64,000 bases of DNA from Pleodorina starrii (taxonomy: Eukaryota > Chlorophyta > Chlorophyceae > Chlamydomonadales > Volvocaceae), in contig BRXU01000001.1 of NCBI GenBank assembly GCA_030267565.1, positions 372,001 to 436,000 of the forward strand, read 5' to 3'. Shown here one piece after another: positions 23,404 to 33,944 of this stretch. How positions within the stretch are numbered: the stretch's first letter is position 1; the number at the start of each line of letters is the position of its first letter. A program made the position numbers and the translations under genes. The notes under the pieces were generated by a model. The model saw only the letters and a program-made list of their open reading frames with translations. It was not told the DNA's origin and searched no databases.

Positions 23404-26400
23404 ACGGGGCATCAGTGGCCGGCGGCGGAGGTGATGCGTCCAGGGGAGCGCGTCGTTTCCGGCAGCGCGAGCCTGCAGGAAGAGTAGGCGAGGGGAGTGG
23501 AGTGGGAGGGATGCGGCGGGGTTTCGGGGGGACGTTGCGCGGGTCGGGTATCGGCAACCGGCAGGCTTCAAGAGGCTCATCGGGGCCGCCGGATATGATT
23601 CCGTCCACAGCAATCGCAAGGCCAGTGCATGACGGAGCCTCTGCCGCTTCGTTGGACTGGGAGGGGGGCCAAGTCTGGAGGTGTGGTGCCGGGACGAGGG
23701 GGTGGGGGGGGGAAGCGTCTTCGCAAACACTGTCAGCGGACTTGGGCTTGATTTTTCCGTCGTTTAGCACATCCGAATTACACTTGACAAAGGGCGATGA
23801 CAACACTGCGGGTTGATGCTGGGGTACCGGTATCTGCGGTGGTGACGATGGCGTCGGCTTGTCGCGAAGAAATGCCGTACTCATGTCGGTTGGCAAAAAG
23901 AGGCACAAATCATTTGGGGCTCCCCCGGCAACCGCCAGGCTGCAAAAGGTTTGCGTCATCCTGAGGCGCCATTAGTATCGAGCTGGGGCACACGGTGGCA
24001 TTTGTCTCGTACATCATATGTCGTACACATGGACGCATGACACGTTACATTAGGAAAGTGCATCCACGAACGCCTCGTGGTTCGTTACGCACTTGCTCGT
24101 TTGGCAGCGGCTGGCGGGCATAATGCTTGTCTGTCAATCCCCGACGAACCCGTCCGAAGTCCCGGTTCTCTCGTCACTAGTGAATATACGGGAACGTACG
24201 GGAGCAGTGCAGTATAGGTGCTTCGTCGTGCATTGGCAGGCTTGTGGCGGGAGTGGTGCGGGGCGGATTCCGGACTGCTGCTGGGAAGCCAGAGCCCGGT
24301 CCGTCCACCACATGTATATTATTGTGAACCGGCAAGAGGACTTTTGCCTGCCTGTCATTCCAGCTGGAATGGGGGTCCAGTCCATTTGGAAGTGGTTCTG
24401 GCAGTCCTACTTTCGGAGAATGCTGCTGAGAGGAGGGTTTGATGTTGTTGGGTGGGGGGCACCTACGCTTAGAGCGCACGGAGGGCTCCAGCGGGTTGGG
24501 CACCGCCCATGCCACGCAGCCATCCCGCCTCATCAGTGACTGGCGCCTTTGAGTTTGAGGGTGGGGGGGGCGATAAGCGACAAGACAGGCGTGTGTGTGG
24601 TGGCTGCCTGTATACCCATGACACGACACCATCATTGAGTGTCTGTCTCTAACTGCCTCGGTGCAGAGGCATTGCGCCATTGCCGCCTGGAGGAGGGGCC
24701 CGAAGCGAGGCGCCATCCGGTCGGGGCGGCCGACCTGTCCGCTGCACGCAGTTTAAGTTTTTCGCCAGCAGCGTCGATTCGGCTCAGGCGTCCGAGTTGA
24801 CCCATCCAAAGCGTTGTAGAGTTCATTGTTGTGGTTGTTACAGCGGGACGGGTAGAGCCAAGGGGTCAGCTAGCTGTGCACTGCACCAGAGACGACGGAA
24901 CGGCAATATCGTACTTCAGGGCACGATATAACACCAGAAACACTGATGTACGGCCGACGGGTTCCGGCTGGGTAGCGCTACCTGGGACCGAATTCAAGGG
25001 GGAAGATATTGGAGACAACTGCAGTTCAGAAGGGATGCATGCAAGTCTGCAAGCTTGGGGGTTGTTTAAGGTTGCTCCCACAGCTTTCCCAGCCGCTGTC
25101 AGTTGCGGTAGCTGCTGCATGACAGCACGATGGGCAAAGGCAAGTTGAGTTAGGCATTATTCACAGGGATATTTTTACTCACTTCCCTTGACCCTGCTGT
25201 AGCTGTTGGGGCAAAGCCTCGGGAACAGGGACGGCGATGCCGCTTGATGGGCAGCTCTCTGCTCCCTGCAATCCGCGGTGCTTTACAAACCGGACACAAC
25301 ATATACGGTACTCATGACCTTTAAGGGATCATTTAGACATACTGTGGGCATTCCGGTGTAGGACCTGCTCTGCTAGCCATGGTACCGGTACTTTGCTGCT
25401 TCGCTCAGAATTCGTCATGAAGCTTGCAATTTAGGGCTTCGATGGGCTGAATTATGCCCTAGGACTACCGGAAAAGCTGTTTTGGCAGCATACGTGCAGC
25501 GCGAAAGGGGTCTCTTACCGTCTCAACATTTCCGCAACGGGCAACTTGCATCCACCCCAGGGCACACCTTCAATTGTCGCTGTCACATGCTTCTAGTTAT
25601 GGAATGGCGATTTGTCACAATCTTTCAGTGCTGGGCATGCTCGCAGCTTGCAGCATCCATTCAACAGCCAACTTTTGTCAGGGCCTCTCGCTTTTGTCAG
25701 TTGCCTGCTCGGCTTGAGATTTGATAACTTGGACTGCCAAAGCTTGTATGGTGAGTGCATGCCGGGCTCGAGGACGTGTCAGATAGCTTTATAGCTGTCA
25801 CAGAAAAAGAACATGTACGTAGAGATGGACAGACTTCCGGCGATTATTTATAACATAATGGTTTGGGGATCCAAATCTTTCCTCAATCAGCTCACGTAGT
25901 TTAAGCGGCCGGGGTGACGGACCGACGATGACAGCCGCACCCGACATGGACGTAGCTTCCTCCTGCAGTTTAGCCGTTACACATTGAAGCCATTTTAGTG
26001 AGATAATTAGCACTATCTCTGGCTCAGGACCTCTAGGCTTACACGTGTCCGAGCGAACCGCCGAGAGTGGCTCTTCCGTCGCGGACTGGGAGGCGTTGGT
26101 TGCCCCCCGGCATACGTATCACATCATCGATACCCTCTAACTGTGCACATTTTCAGGCCATCTTCGTGCTCAAGGCTGGGATGTATGGCCAGCCTCAGGC
26201 GCCAAGAAATTACGTTGCATGACTAAGCACGACGACGACGGAGGTCAACAGCTCAGCACTGGGCCTTTTCCATGCAAAAGCAGCGCTTTATTAAACTGCG
26301 CCTGACAACTGCGGCTGGCGGAAATCCGTCAACTAGGACCTCCGATCGACCCGCCTCACCCGCGCCCAACGGCCAACGCGCCCAACGCCCCACCGGTTGC

Positions 26401-26730
26401 GTGCTGAATCTGCACCTGCCGTCCCTGACGACAGCCCACACGGAGGAAGTTCCCGCTGGAGACCTTCCCACACCTCAGCGGCCTCAGTGGCCGGAGCAGA
26501 CCTGGCGCCGGGATGGCGGCGCTGCAGATGTGGGCCCCCATCCTGGTTGGCGCACGGGACCTTCAATTGGCGGCCCCCTGCCACTGCAGGCCAACGAAAA
26601 ACGGTGCCATTGGCATCTACGTACGTCTCCCGCGTCGCAGCTGTCCGGCCTGGTGTCCCAGGAGCCAGGCGCTTTTTTCGTTCGTCACGTCGCTGTTCCG
26701 AGGGTGGTGGCCGCAGCCGCGCGCGTGCAG
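23404..26730. other. Intergenic, no gene recognised
   Basis: More than 3 kb without a supportable gene. Some open frames are antisense to the kinase 3' end (23204-23959 minus) or lack domains (24093-24539 plus, 25798-26013 minus). Composition changes gradually from GC-rich host sequence to repeat-rich DNA after about 26.2 kb. Presumed kinase 3' UTR lies at the left end; no clear TGTAA signal was found close to the stop. Confidence 0.45.
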
Positions 26731-26732
26731 AC

Positions 26733-26816
26733 AGATTGCGAAGCTGGAGGGTAATGCGGTGGAGCGGCGGTGCGGCTTGAGGCGCTGGCGTGGGTTGCTC
26801 GGCGGTGCGGCGGCAG
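26733..26816 (+). repeat. Copy A of an 85-base GC-rich module
   Basis: The stretch from ATTGCGAAGCTGGAGGGTRA to TCGGCGGTGCGGCGGC recurs almost unchanged at 29165-29260, and its second half recurs again at 28528-28555. In all three places it runs into a GGC-rich array or its remnant. It is therefore a dispersed repeat module or a piece of a larger local duplication rather than unique DNA. Confidence 0.7.
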
Positions 26817-26938
26817 AGGCGGCGGGGTCGGCGGCGGCAGCGGCGGCGATGGCGACGGCGGCGGCGACGGCGGCGGCGACGGCGGAGGCGACGGCGGCGG
26901 AGGCGGCGGCGGAGGCGGAGGCGGCGTACCAGCCAAGC
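26810..26938 (+). repeat. GGC/GAC trinucleotide array
   Basis: Interrupted run of GGCGGCGAC-type triplets. Its open frames translate as poly-Gly, poly-Ala or poly-Arg depending on frame and are treated as by-products of the repeat. Confidence 0.9.
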
Positions 26939-27059
26939 CGCCCGCAATAGCACCAGAGCGCCCAGGCCGCCGCTGATGACCGCTGATGGTTGGTGGGGGC
27001 TGCGGCTGTGCCAGCGCCCGCTGCTGTGCGTTTGAACACCCCACGACGTGCAAGTTTAG

Positions 27060-27628
27060 ACCCGCCGCCGCCGCCGTCGCCGCCGCTGACACCGCCGTCT
27101 CCGCCTCGGCCTCCGCCCCCGCCGCCGCCACCACCACCGCCGCCGCTGCCGCCTCCGCCGCCTACGCCCCCTCCGCCGCCTCCGCCTCCGCCGATGCCGC
27201 CGCCGCAGCTGCCGCCTCCGCCTCCGCCGATGCCGCCGCCGCAGCTGCCGCCTCCGCCGCCGCCGCCGCCGCCGCTGCCGCCGCTTTCCCCCCCTTACGT
27301 CTCCGCCGCCCCTTCCCCTCCGCCGCCGCTGCCACCGACGCCGACGCCGACGCCGCTGCCTCCGACGCCGCCTCCTCCGTCTCCGCCGCCTCTGCCGTCG
27401 CCGCCGCTTTCGCCGCTGTTGCCCTCGCTTCCTCCCCCGCTGCCGCGACCGCCCTTCCGCCGCCGCTGCCGTCGACGCAGCCTTCGCCGCCGCCGCCTCC
27501 GCCTCCGCTGCCGCCGCCGCCGGCAGCGAAGGTGGCGGCGGTGGAGGCGGCGGCGGAGGCGGCGGCGGAGACGGAGGCCGCGGAGGTAGCGGCGAAGGCG
27601 GCGACGGCAGCGGCGGCGGAGGTGGCGT
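27060..27628 (+). repeat. CCG-rich trinucleotide array, about 570 bases
   Basis: Imperfect CCGCCG / CCTCCG array turning into GGCGGC near 27530, so the two halves could pair with each other. All six frames stay open over long distances (poly-Pro, poly-Ala, poly-Arg), which explains the long predicted proteins of this stretch; none carries a domain. Confidence 0.85.
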
Positions 27629-27764
27629 GGGAACACATCAGTCCTACGTACGCGGCGCTTCAGTTGGCTAGACTCGCGGGTGCATCCAGCTGGCAAGACA
27701 TCAGAGGATATAGCCAAGACGGGACGAAATCATATCACGCGGCTAGCGGTAGAGAGCAGGGCGT

Positions 27765-28530
27765 GTGGAGAGCGGTGGCGAGCGATGCGTGGCAGGCGAG
27801 TGATGGCGAGTGATGGCGAGTGGTGGCGAGTGATGGTGCGTGATGGTGAGCGATGGAGAGCGGTGGAGAGCGGTGGGGAGCGAGGGCGAGTGGTGGTGAG
27901 CGGTGGGAAGCGGTGGAGAGCGATGGCGAATGGTAGCGAGTCGTGTAGAGCGGTGGAGAGCGGTGGAGAGCAATGGCGCGTGGTGGTGAGTGGTGAAGAG
28001 CGGTGGAGAGCGGTGGAGAGCGATGGCGAGTGGTGGTGAGTGGTGGAGAGCGGTGGAGAGCGATGGCGCGTGGTGGTGAATGATGGAGAGCGGTGGCGAG
28101 CAGGGTGGCTATCTTATTTTGCTGAGTATCTACGGCCGGAGATACTCCTGGCTCCGAAGTACTGAGAGTATCTGTCAGGATCTGTCCAGGAGGGGATTTC
28201 CCCGGCTAAACACGGCCCCGGGAGATATCATGCCCCCCTGTGAGGCCGGATTATCTAAACCTTCAGCTTTTAGCACGGCAGAAGTATCTTCAGATTTCCA
28301 AAATTTCCCCCGAATATATATTCATATCTTAAGATAGCCACCCTGGTGGCGAGCGGTGGTGAGCGGTGTAGAGCGGTGGAGAGCGATGGCGAGTGGTGGT
28401 GAGTGGTGGAGAGCGATGGCGAGTGGTGGTGAGTGGTGGAGAGCGATGGCGAGTGGTGGTGAGCGGTGTAGAGCGGTGGAGAGCGATGGCGAATGGTGGT
28501 GAGTGGTGTAGAGCGGTGAAGAGCGGTGGA
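27765..28530 (+). repeat. GAGCGGTGG-type minisatellite, interrupted by a MITE
   Basis: Variable units built from GAGCGGTGGA, GAGCGATGGC and GAGTGGTGGT run from about 27765 to 28100 and resume at 28346 to about 28530. The interruption is the mobile element at 28101-28345. A sister array of simpler 10-base units is at 29820-30060. Confidence 0.85.
28101..28345. mobile_element. hAT-type MITE, 245 bp
   Basis: The element starts CAGGGTGGCTATCTTA and ends with the exact reverse complement TAAGATAGCCACCCTG, a perfect 16-bp terminal inverted repeat. It is flanked by GTGGCGAG at 28093-28100 and again at 28346-28353, an 8-bp direct repeat. CAGGG termini plus an 8-bp duplication are the hallmarks of the hAT superfamily. 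The interior has no coding capacity, so it is non-autonomous. Because the target is a tandem repeat containing GTGGCGAG words, part of the 8-bp match could be coincidence; the perfect inverted repeat is independent of that. Confidence 0.87.
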
Positions 28531-28544
28531 GAGGCGCTGGCGTG

Positions 28545-28785
28545 GGTTGCTCGGCGGCGGCGGCGGCGGGAACGGCGGCGGCGGGGACGGCGGCGGCGAG
28601 GGCGTCGGAGGGGGCGGGGGCGTCGGAGGGGGCGGCGGCGGAGGCGGCGACGGGGGCGTCGGAGGGGGCGGCAGTGGCGGCGGCGGCGGCGACGGCGGCG
28701 GCGGAGGAGGCGGTGGTGGCGTAGGCGGCGTCGACGGCGGCGGCAGCGGCGTCGGCGGCGGAGGCGGCGGCGGGTCTCTATCTGC
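28545..28785 (+). repeat. GGC-rich array following a partial copy of the 85-base module
   Basis: Runs of GGCGGC with GACGGGGGCGTCGGAGGG interruptions, directly after the third, partial copy of the module seen at 26733 and 29165. Confidence 0.85.
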
Positions 28786-29164
28786 GTCGTCGTCAGAGTC
28801 GTCGTCATAACAACCCGTCATAAGACCTCAGCTGACGGCGCTTGTGCCGATGGACGCCGCTGGCGGAGTCGGCGGCGGTGCAATGACGGCGCTTGTGCCG
28901 ATAGACGTCGCTGTTGGCGCGGCTGGAGCAGTACCTGTCGTACCGTGAAAGGCGGCTGGACCATGGGGGAGCTGTCGGGGCCGCTGACAAGCGCAGCAGC
29001 GGCGGTGCCGTGACCTGTCCCCTTCTGGCGCACCACCCATCTTCCCTCGACGTGAGCAAGATGCCGGCGAGCCTTACGGGTCTTCGGGAGCGCCTGGCGG
29101 CAGCGATGCCAAGACTGGTGGCGGCGCGGCGGCGGCGGCGGCGGCGGCGGTCATTGATCTGGTC

Positions 29165-29260
29165 GTGAGCTGCAACAGATTGCGAAGCTGGAGGGTGATG
29201 CGGTGGAGCAGCGGTGCGGCTTGAGGCGCTGGCGTGGGTTGCTCGGCGGTGCGGCGGCAA
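29165..29260 (+). repeat. Copy B of the 85-base GC-rich module
   Basis: Differs from copy A at 26733-26816 by only a few substitutions (for example GGGTGATGCGGTGGAGCAG against GGGTAATGCGGTGGAGCGG) and then diverges. An open frame continues from it to about 29680 without a known domain. Confidence 0.7.
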
Positions 29261-29819
29261 ACGGCGGCGCGCGAGGAGCGAATGGTCGTATCGCTCATCC
29301 AGCCGCAGCAAAGCAGGGATGGCGGTGCTGTCATCCGCTGTCATCCGCGCAGCCTTTGCACGGGAGCCCAGCGCAGCGCCTCCCGTGGTGGCCACCGTGC
29401 GTGGCCTTGGACGGGCCCGTCTCCCTGCAGCTTCGCGTCGCCGATTCCGGCCGACGCAGTCCCGTGCTATTTCGAGGGCATTTGCGGAGGGCCTGTTGGC
29501 ATCGGAGCCGTCATGTGTGGCAGCAGGCGCCGCTGCCAGCCTCCTCGAAGGATCCCTCGGACTGCCACGGCGGCTGTGGCCACGCCTTCACGACCACCTC
29601 TCAGGCTGACGCCATAGCGGCCATTGTGGGTGGGGCCCAACCTCGCCACCCATCATGGTGGGCAGCGCCGGGTCACAGGTGAAGACTTCCTGACCGCCAT
29701 GCACCGACCGTCATCGCGGTGCCCCTCCAGCGTTGGGCCCTCTTGGGAAGCTTGCTAGCGGCTAGCGGTAAAGAGCAGGGCGTGTGGAAAGAAGTAGAGA
29801 GCGGTGGAGAGCGATGCGT

Positions 29820-30060
29820 GGCAAGCGTGTGGTGAGCGGTGGTGAGCGGTGGTGAGCGGTGGTGAGCGGTGGTGAGCGGTGGTGAGCGGTGGTGAGCGGT
29901 GGTGAGCGGGGGAGAGCGGTGGTGAGCGGGAGAGAGCGGTGGTGAGCGGTGGTGAGCGGGGGAGAGCGGTGGTGAGCGGGGGAGAGCGGTGGTGAGCGGG
30001 GGAGAGCGGTGGTGAGCGGGGGAGAGCGGTGGTGAGCGGGGGAGAGCGATGCGTGTCAAG
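29820..30060 (+). repeat. 10-bp GGTGAGCGGT minisatellite
   Basis: About two dozen tandem units of GGTGAGCGGT and GGGAGAGCGGT, related in sequence to the array at 27765-28530. Confidence 0.9.
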
Positions 30061-30329
30061 CGAGTGATGGCGAGCGGTGGCGGGTGATGGCGAGTGGTGG
30101 TGAGCGGGGAACGCCATTTCGGCGGCGGGGACGTCCTCCCTGGCGCAGACCCAGGTGCATCGCTGCGGCCCGACCGGAGATCTCGTTGGTCCCGTGCCGC
30201 CGACGGCAGTACCTCGCCCCAGCTCGGAGGCGGCGGCGCCGTCATTGGTCGCATTGCCTCTGGCCCTGGGGGGCTGAGGCGGACCCTGCTGCCTATGACC
30301 TCCTGGTGCTTCGCTTGAACTGAGCAGTG

Positions 30330-31005
30330 GCCTGCCTCGCCCAGCAGCTGCGACGGCGAGGGCGGACAGGATCTGCGCGTGGGCTGCCAGGCTACGGACG
30401 TGCACTGTGAGAGCTGATGACCGGCGGCAGCTCACCGCCGGTGCCTCCGTATGGGCCCGGGGCGTATCCCAGCGGCTGGTTTCGGTGCTCAGTTTGCGTG
30501 CTCCGGGCAGTGGGCGTCCGGCGGTTCGCAATAAGTGCTGAGGCCAATGGCATCGCAGACCGGCGGGTGTCTCTGGCTGGCAGTGCTGTGGCGGTGAGCT
30601 CGGCCACGACCTACGAGTGGGTGTTGTCGGGGTGCGGGGGTCGGAGGCGCCGCTGTTCGGGTGCACGGAGGTGCGCGGGGCGCGCCAGATGGCGTGAGAG
30701 CGGGCCGGCTTCACCGACCGACTCCGCCTGCTGATCGGGGAGATGCAGCTGGCGGTGGCCGGCCTAGTGGTCGGCCCCTTTCTGCGCACAGCTTGCGGAG
30801 GGGTGGTGCAACCGCGGCGGCCAATGCCAATGCCGGAGTCATCAAGGAACACGGCCGGTGGAAGTCGGAGGCGGTGCAGCTGTACGTGGAAAAGTCGGTA
30901 GCGGTGCGCCGCACCGTTGTGGAGAGGTGTAGGCTTCTATTTACGAAAAGACGGGTTCTTGGACGAAATCGTTCAGTTTTCTTTGTGGTACTTTCGTTTG
31001 GTTAA
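30330..31005 (+). pseudogene. Decayed tyrosine recombinase fragment (DIRS-like)
   Basis: The plus-strand frame at 30661-31005 contains HSLRRGGATAAANANAG, then EHGRWKSEAVQLYV: the His-x-x-Arg box, the second His/Trp position and the Tyr nucleophile region of the phage-integrase fold used by DIRS-type retroelements. Sequence upstream that should hold the rest of the domain is spread over other frames (for example LRLLIGEMQLAVAGL in the neighbouring frame at about 30714), so the gene is frameshifted and truncated. No flanking split repeats were found. The closest relative in this window is the recombinase at 63355-64000, which shares the HGRWKS motif. Confidence 0.65.
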
Positions 31006-32326
31006 CGTGTTCTGTGGGTCGCATGTTACGGCTTGTACCGCTCGGTGACTGAGAGCCAAGGCCACGGCCGGCCAATGTTCAAATTTGAAAATGGGTCGGG
31101 GGTTCAGGGCAATTAGAGGGTCAAGCCGATTAGCGGGACCCGGGAAGCGCCGCCTGCGGGCAGTGGCACGTGCGGGGCATGGGGGCCTTACTACAAGCCT
31201 TACCGCCCGGGGTCTAGATAGACCGTTGGGGCCTGGTGCCCACACACCGTCCCCCGCGCATGTCGATGCCGTGCCCCCTTGCTTGGGCCATATCCGGATG
31301 TCATACACGGTTCGATAGGTCGCGGTCGCGATCACCGGTTGTAAGGAAAGCCACACGCTCGGGCAGCAATGGGCAGCAATGGCAGAGCTCCGGACTCGGA
31401 GTTACCGGTGATCGCCAGCCCCACCGGGACCCACGCACCTGATCTCAGTTCCGCCGGGAGCGGAGCTCGTCCAGAGGCACATCCGACCAAGGCCGCGTCC
31501 CAGGCTGAGAGTACGGGGGCCGCGCCACATGGTGCGGGTTGCATGGCTGGCCAGCAGCGCGTCCCCGGAGACTGCTGCCAGTGCTTGTGCTGCGGCTGCT
31601 GTTCGCGTCGCCGCCGCCACTGATGCCTCTGCTTGTATGCTTTGTGTTGACAGCCATCCCGTGCCGATGCCTTGCGCTGCATCGACGTCGTCATCGCCCC
31701 CTCGAGTTCCTGTGCCGAAGTCTTCATGGCTGGAAGATGCGATTGCGATTGGAGAGTACATGTTACAGGAAAAGGCAGGGCAATCAATGGTACATGGCCT
31801 TGGCTGGCACCAAGACCCCTGCCGGAGTGGAGCGACATTCCTAAAGCCAGTTCCCAAAGCCAGTCATATCGGATTGGACATTCCCAAAGCCAGTTTTCGC
31901 TCACCGTTCAGGCGCCCGCCGTCTCGTAAGTGTAGTACAATCAATACGACGCGAGGTTTTAAGCCCCCCTGACCCCTCTAACTTCATTTTCTAGTACCGA
32001 GCCAGCACATAGCCATTATCTACTTGGAAATACTATAAACGCTTGAATTCCTAGCGACTCGCCACTCACCGCACTCACCGGCCGAGGTCTGACAGGGTCT
32101 GACTAAACCGAAAACAAAAACTCACGTCACAGCATTCGCATTATTGCGGCACAGCCTTTACTTTTGATATTACTTGTTATTTTTATATATCGCAGCCATC
32201 GTACATTGTGGCAGCTGCTGTTCACTCAACCTTGCGCTTTGCCATCGCTCTTGTAGCTGTGACGCACCAGGACATCCTCGAATTAGTGAATTGGCGAGCA
32301 ATTTTCTTTGCAAGGATTTGCAAGAG
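31006..32326. other. Unassigned sequence upstream of the three-exon gene
   Basis: No recognisable gene. Open frames at 31332-31904 (minus) and 31529-31972 (plus) lack domains. A short duplicated phrase CCCAAAGCCAGT occurs around 31850-31900. A TATATAT-type element at about 32184-32190, some 140 bases before the next start codon, may be the promoter of the following gene. Confidence 0.4.
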
Positions 32327-33944
32327 ATGGCCTACGTCGCATCTTCCTGCATCTCGCTTCGTTCTTGGGACGCCGCAACCCCGCAGTCTGCCGGTGAGTA
32401 ACCGATGGCGTATGGACTGTGCGTATATATATTTAAAAGCAGCTTAGGGTTAAGTTGCTAGTGCGGGGACTATTCGGCCCTTCGGTCTCTTAGCACCTGC
32501 GCTGCTGCTGACGCCAGAGAAGTTTGCTCGCTCTCGCTTGTCACGTCCTGACCAGGTTTACCCTTATCGGCATGACTCTGACCCGTACATAAATTGTTTT
32601 CTGCAGATGCCTGCGTCAGGATGATGCGCGAGGCCGCCTCCGCCAAGAGCCGCCGTAGCGCCGAGTGTGAGGCGGCTGTTGTCGTCAGCAGCAGGCAGCA
32701 CCTGCCTTCGGGTGAGTCGTCATCGGGTCTATCTTCTGTGTGTCTTCCGTGTCTTCGCATTCTGAGTGTCTAGATGGACCGGCACTTTGCTGCCAAACTT
32801 CGTTGCCGTTGGTGGGTTAGAATTGGGGATGTCCCTTCATCGAGGGCCCCCCGCCCGCCGGGGTCTTAGTGTCTGCTGTGCTCCATCCCCCGGCGGGCGG
32901 GTGTTTTGGTTGTCGCGCTGTCTGGACTGCTTCCTATCTCTGTGCCTGACGTGGTTGCTACAGTGGGCTCCAGACCCACGAAAGGGTAGAGCCAGTCGGG
33001 CCAACTGCGTGGCTTGTAGACCTACTTTGACGCTAGATAGGTGGTCAGTCCCAACTCGTCCATTCGCCAGATCCCTGCTGCTGCGCTGTGACGTACACAA
33101 AGCCATTTGCTCTTGACCCTAACTGATCCTGACCCAACTACTTCCGTCCCTCCTCATTTGCCCTCTTGGCCCTCTCGCTGCAGACTGTGGCACTGCGATT
33201 TCGGGGTCCCTGGACTGCTCTCCGTCATCATCGTTGTCGCGCGGCAGCTCACTCCCTTACAGCAGCAGCGCCGGCATTGCCAGCCGCAACAACACCTCGA
33301 TTGCCAGCAGCCCCCTCCTCGCCACTGCCCTCTCTCGATGCTTCGTGGCGGCCTCATCCCCCTCAACCACCTGCCAACCGTCCCACGCCTCATCGCCACC
33401 CAAAAGCGCTCGTCCAACGGACGACGATTTCCTGCCACCAACATCATCACTGACATCATCATCGGGGGTAACAACATCAGGGAAAGCTGAACCACTGCAA
33501 CGCCCCAGCTGGGCCGTCCCACAGGCGGATGTCGACAAGTTGCTCGTTCAGCTCAACACGCCGTACACCGAGGTCCCGCTTGACGAGGGCTGCCCCTTTG
33601 TCGTACGTCAGGAGATGTACGAAAATTTTCCGATGCGCGAGCAGCACCACCGCCAGCAACTCAACCGGCAGATGTCGGCGCTGCTGCGGCGGGTGCAGCC
33701 GCGGGAGCGGGTCGTGGGCTTCAAGTCTGCCGCCGCTGCGGCCGCGGACGTCGGCACGTCCCGGGTGACCGCCGCCGCCGTCGCCGCCGCCACCACCGCC
33801 GCAGCCGCCGCTTCCACGGGCTCATACATCATCATCGAGCAGCGCGTTATGGTGGGCGGCGGTGCGCGGCGGCGCAGCGCGCTCACCGCCGCCCTCGAGG
33901 AGGGGCGCAGCGTGCTTTCCCCCGCCTTTGCACTGCACTGCTAG
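32327..33944 (+). CDS. Hypothetical protein, three exons, family not recognised
   Basis: Exons 32327-32393, 32607-32711 and 33184-33944 join in phase (1, 1) with good GT-AG borders and give about 310 residues. A TGTAA poly(A) signal lies 80 bases after the stop, supporting a real transcript. The N-terminal half is Ser/Ala-rich and low in complexity (SSSLSRGSSLPYSSS). Residues about 175-235 look folded: VDKLLVQLNTPYTEVPLDEG, FVVRQEMYENFPMREQHH and LLRRVQPRERVVGF, with heptad-like charged spacing. Poly-Ala runs and GSYIIIEQRVMVGGG follow. No signal peptide or membrane segment is seen. I do not recognise the family. It could be a lineage-specific host gene or an element-encoded protein, since repeats surround it; no LTR or inverted repeat flanks it. 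Confidence 0.6.

Noticed and set aside
23204..23959. 251-codon minus-strand Pro/Ser-rich frame
   Set aside because: Antisense to the last exon of the kinase and its 3' flank, no domain and no splice support.
26986..27813. 275-codon Ala-rich and 199-codon Pro-rich open frames
   Set aside because: All frames stay open through the CCG array; no unique sequence or domain.
28270..28821. Pro-rich minus-strand frame running into the MITE
   Set aside because: Product of the GGC array and minisatellite read in reverse; it crosses a transposon border.
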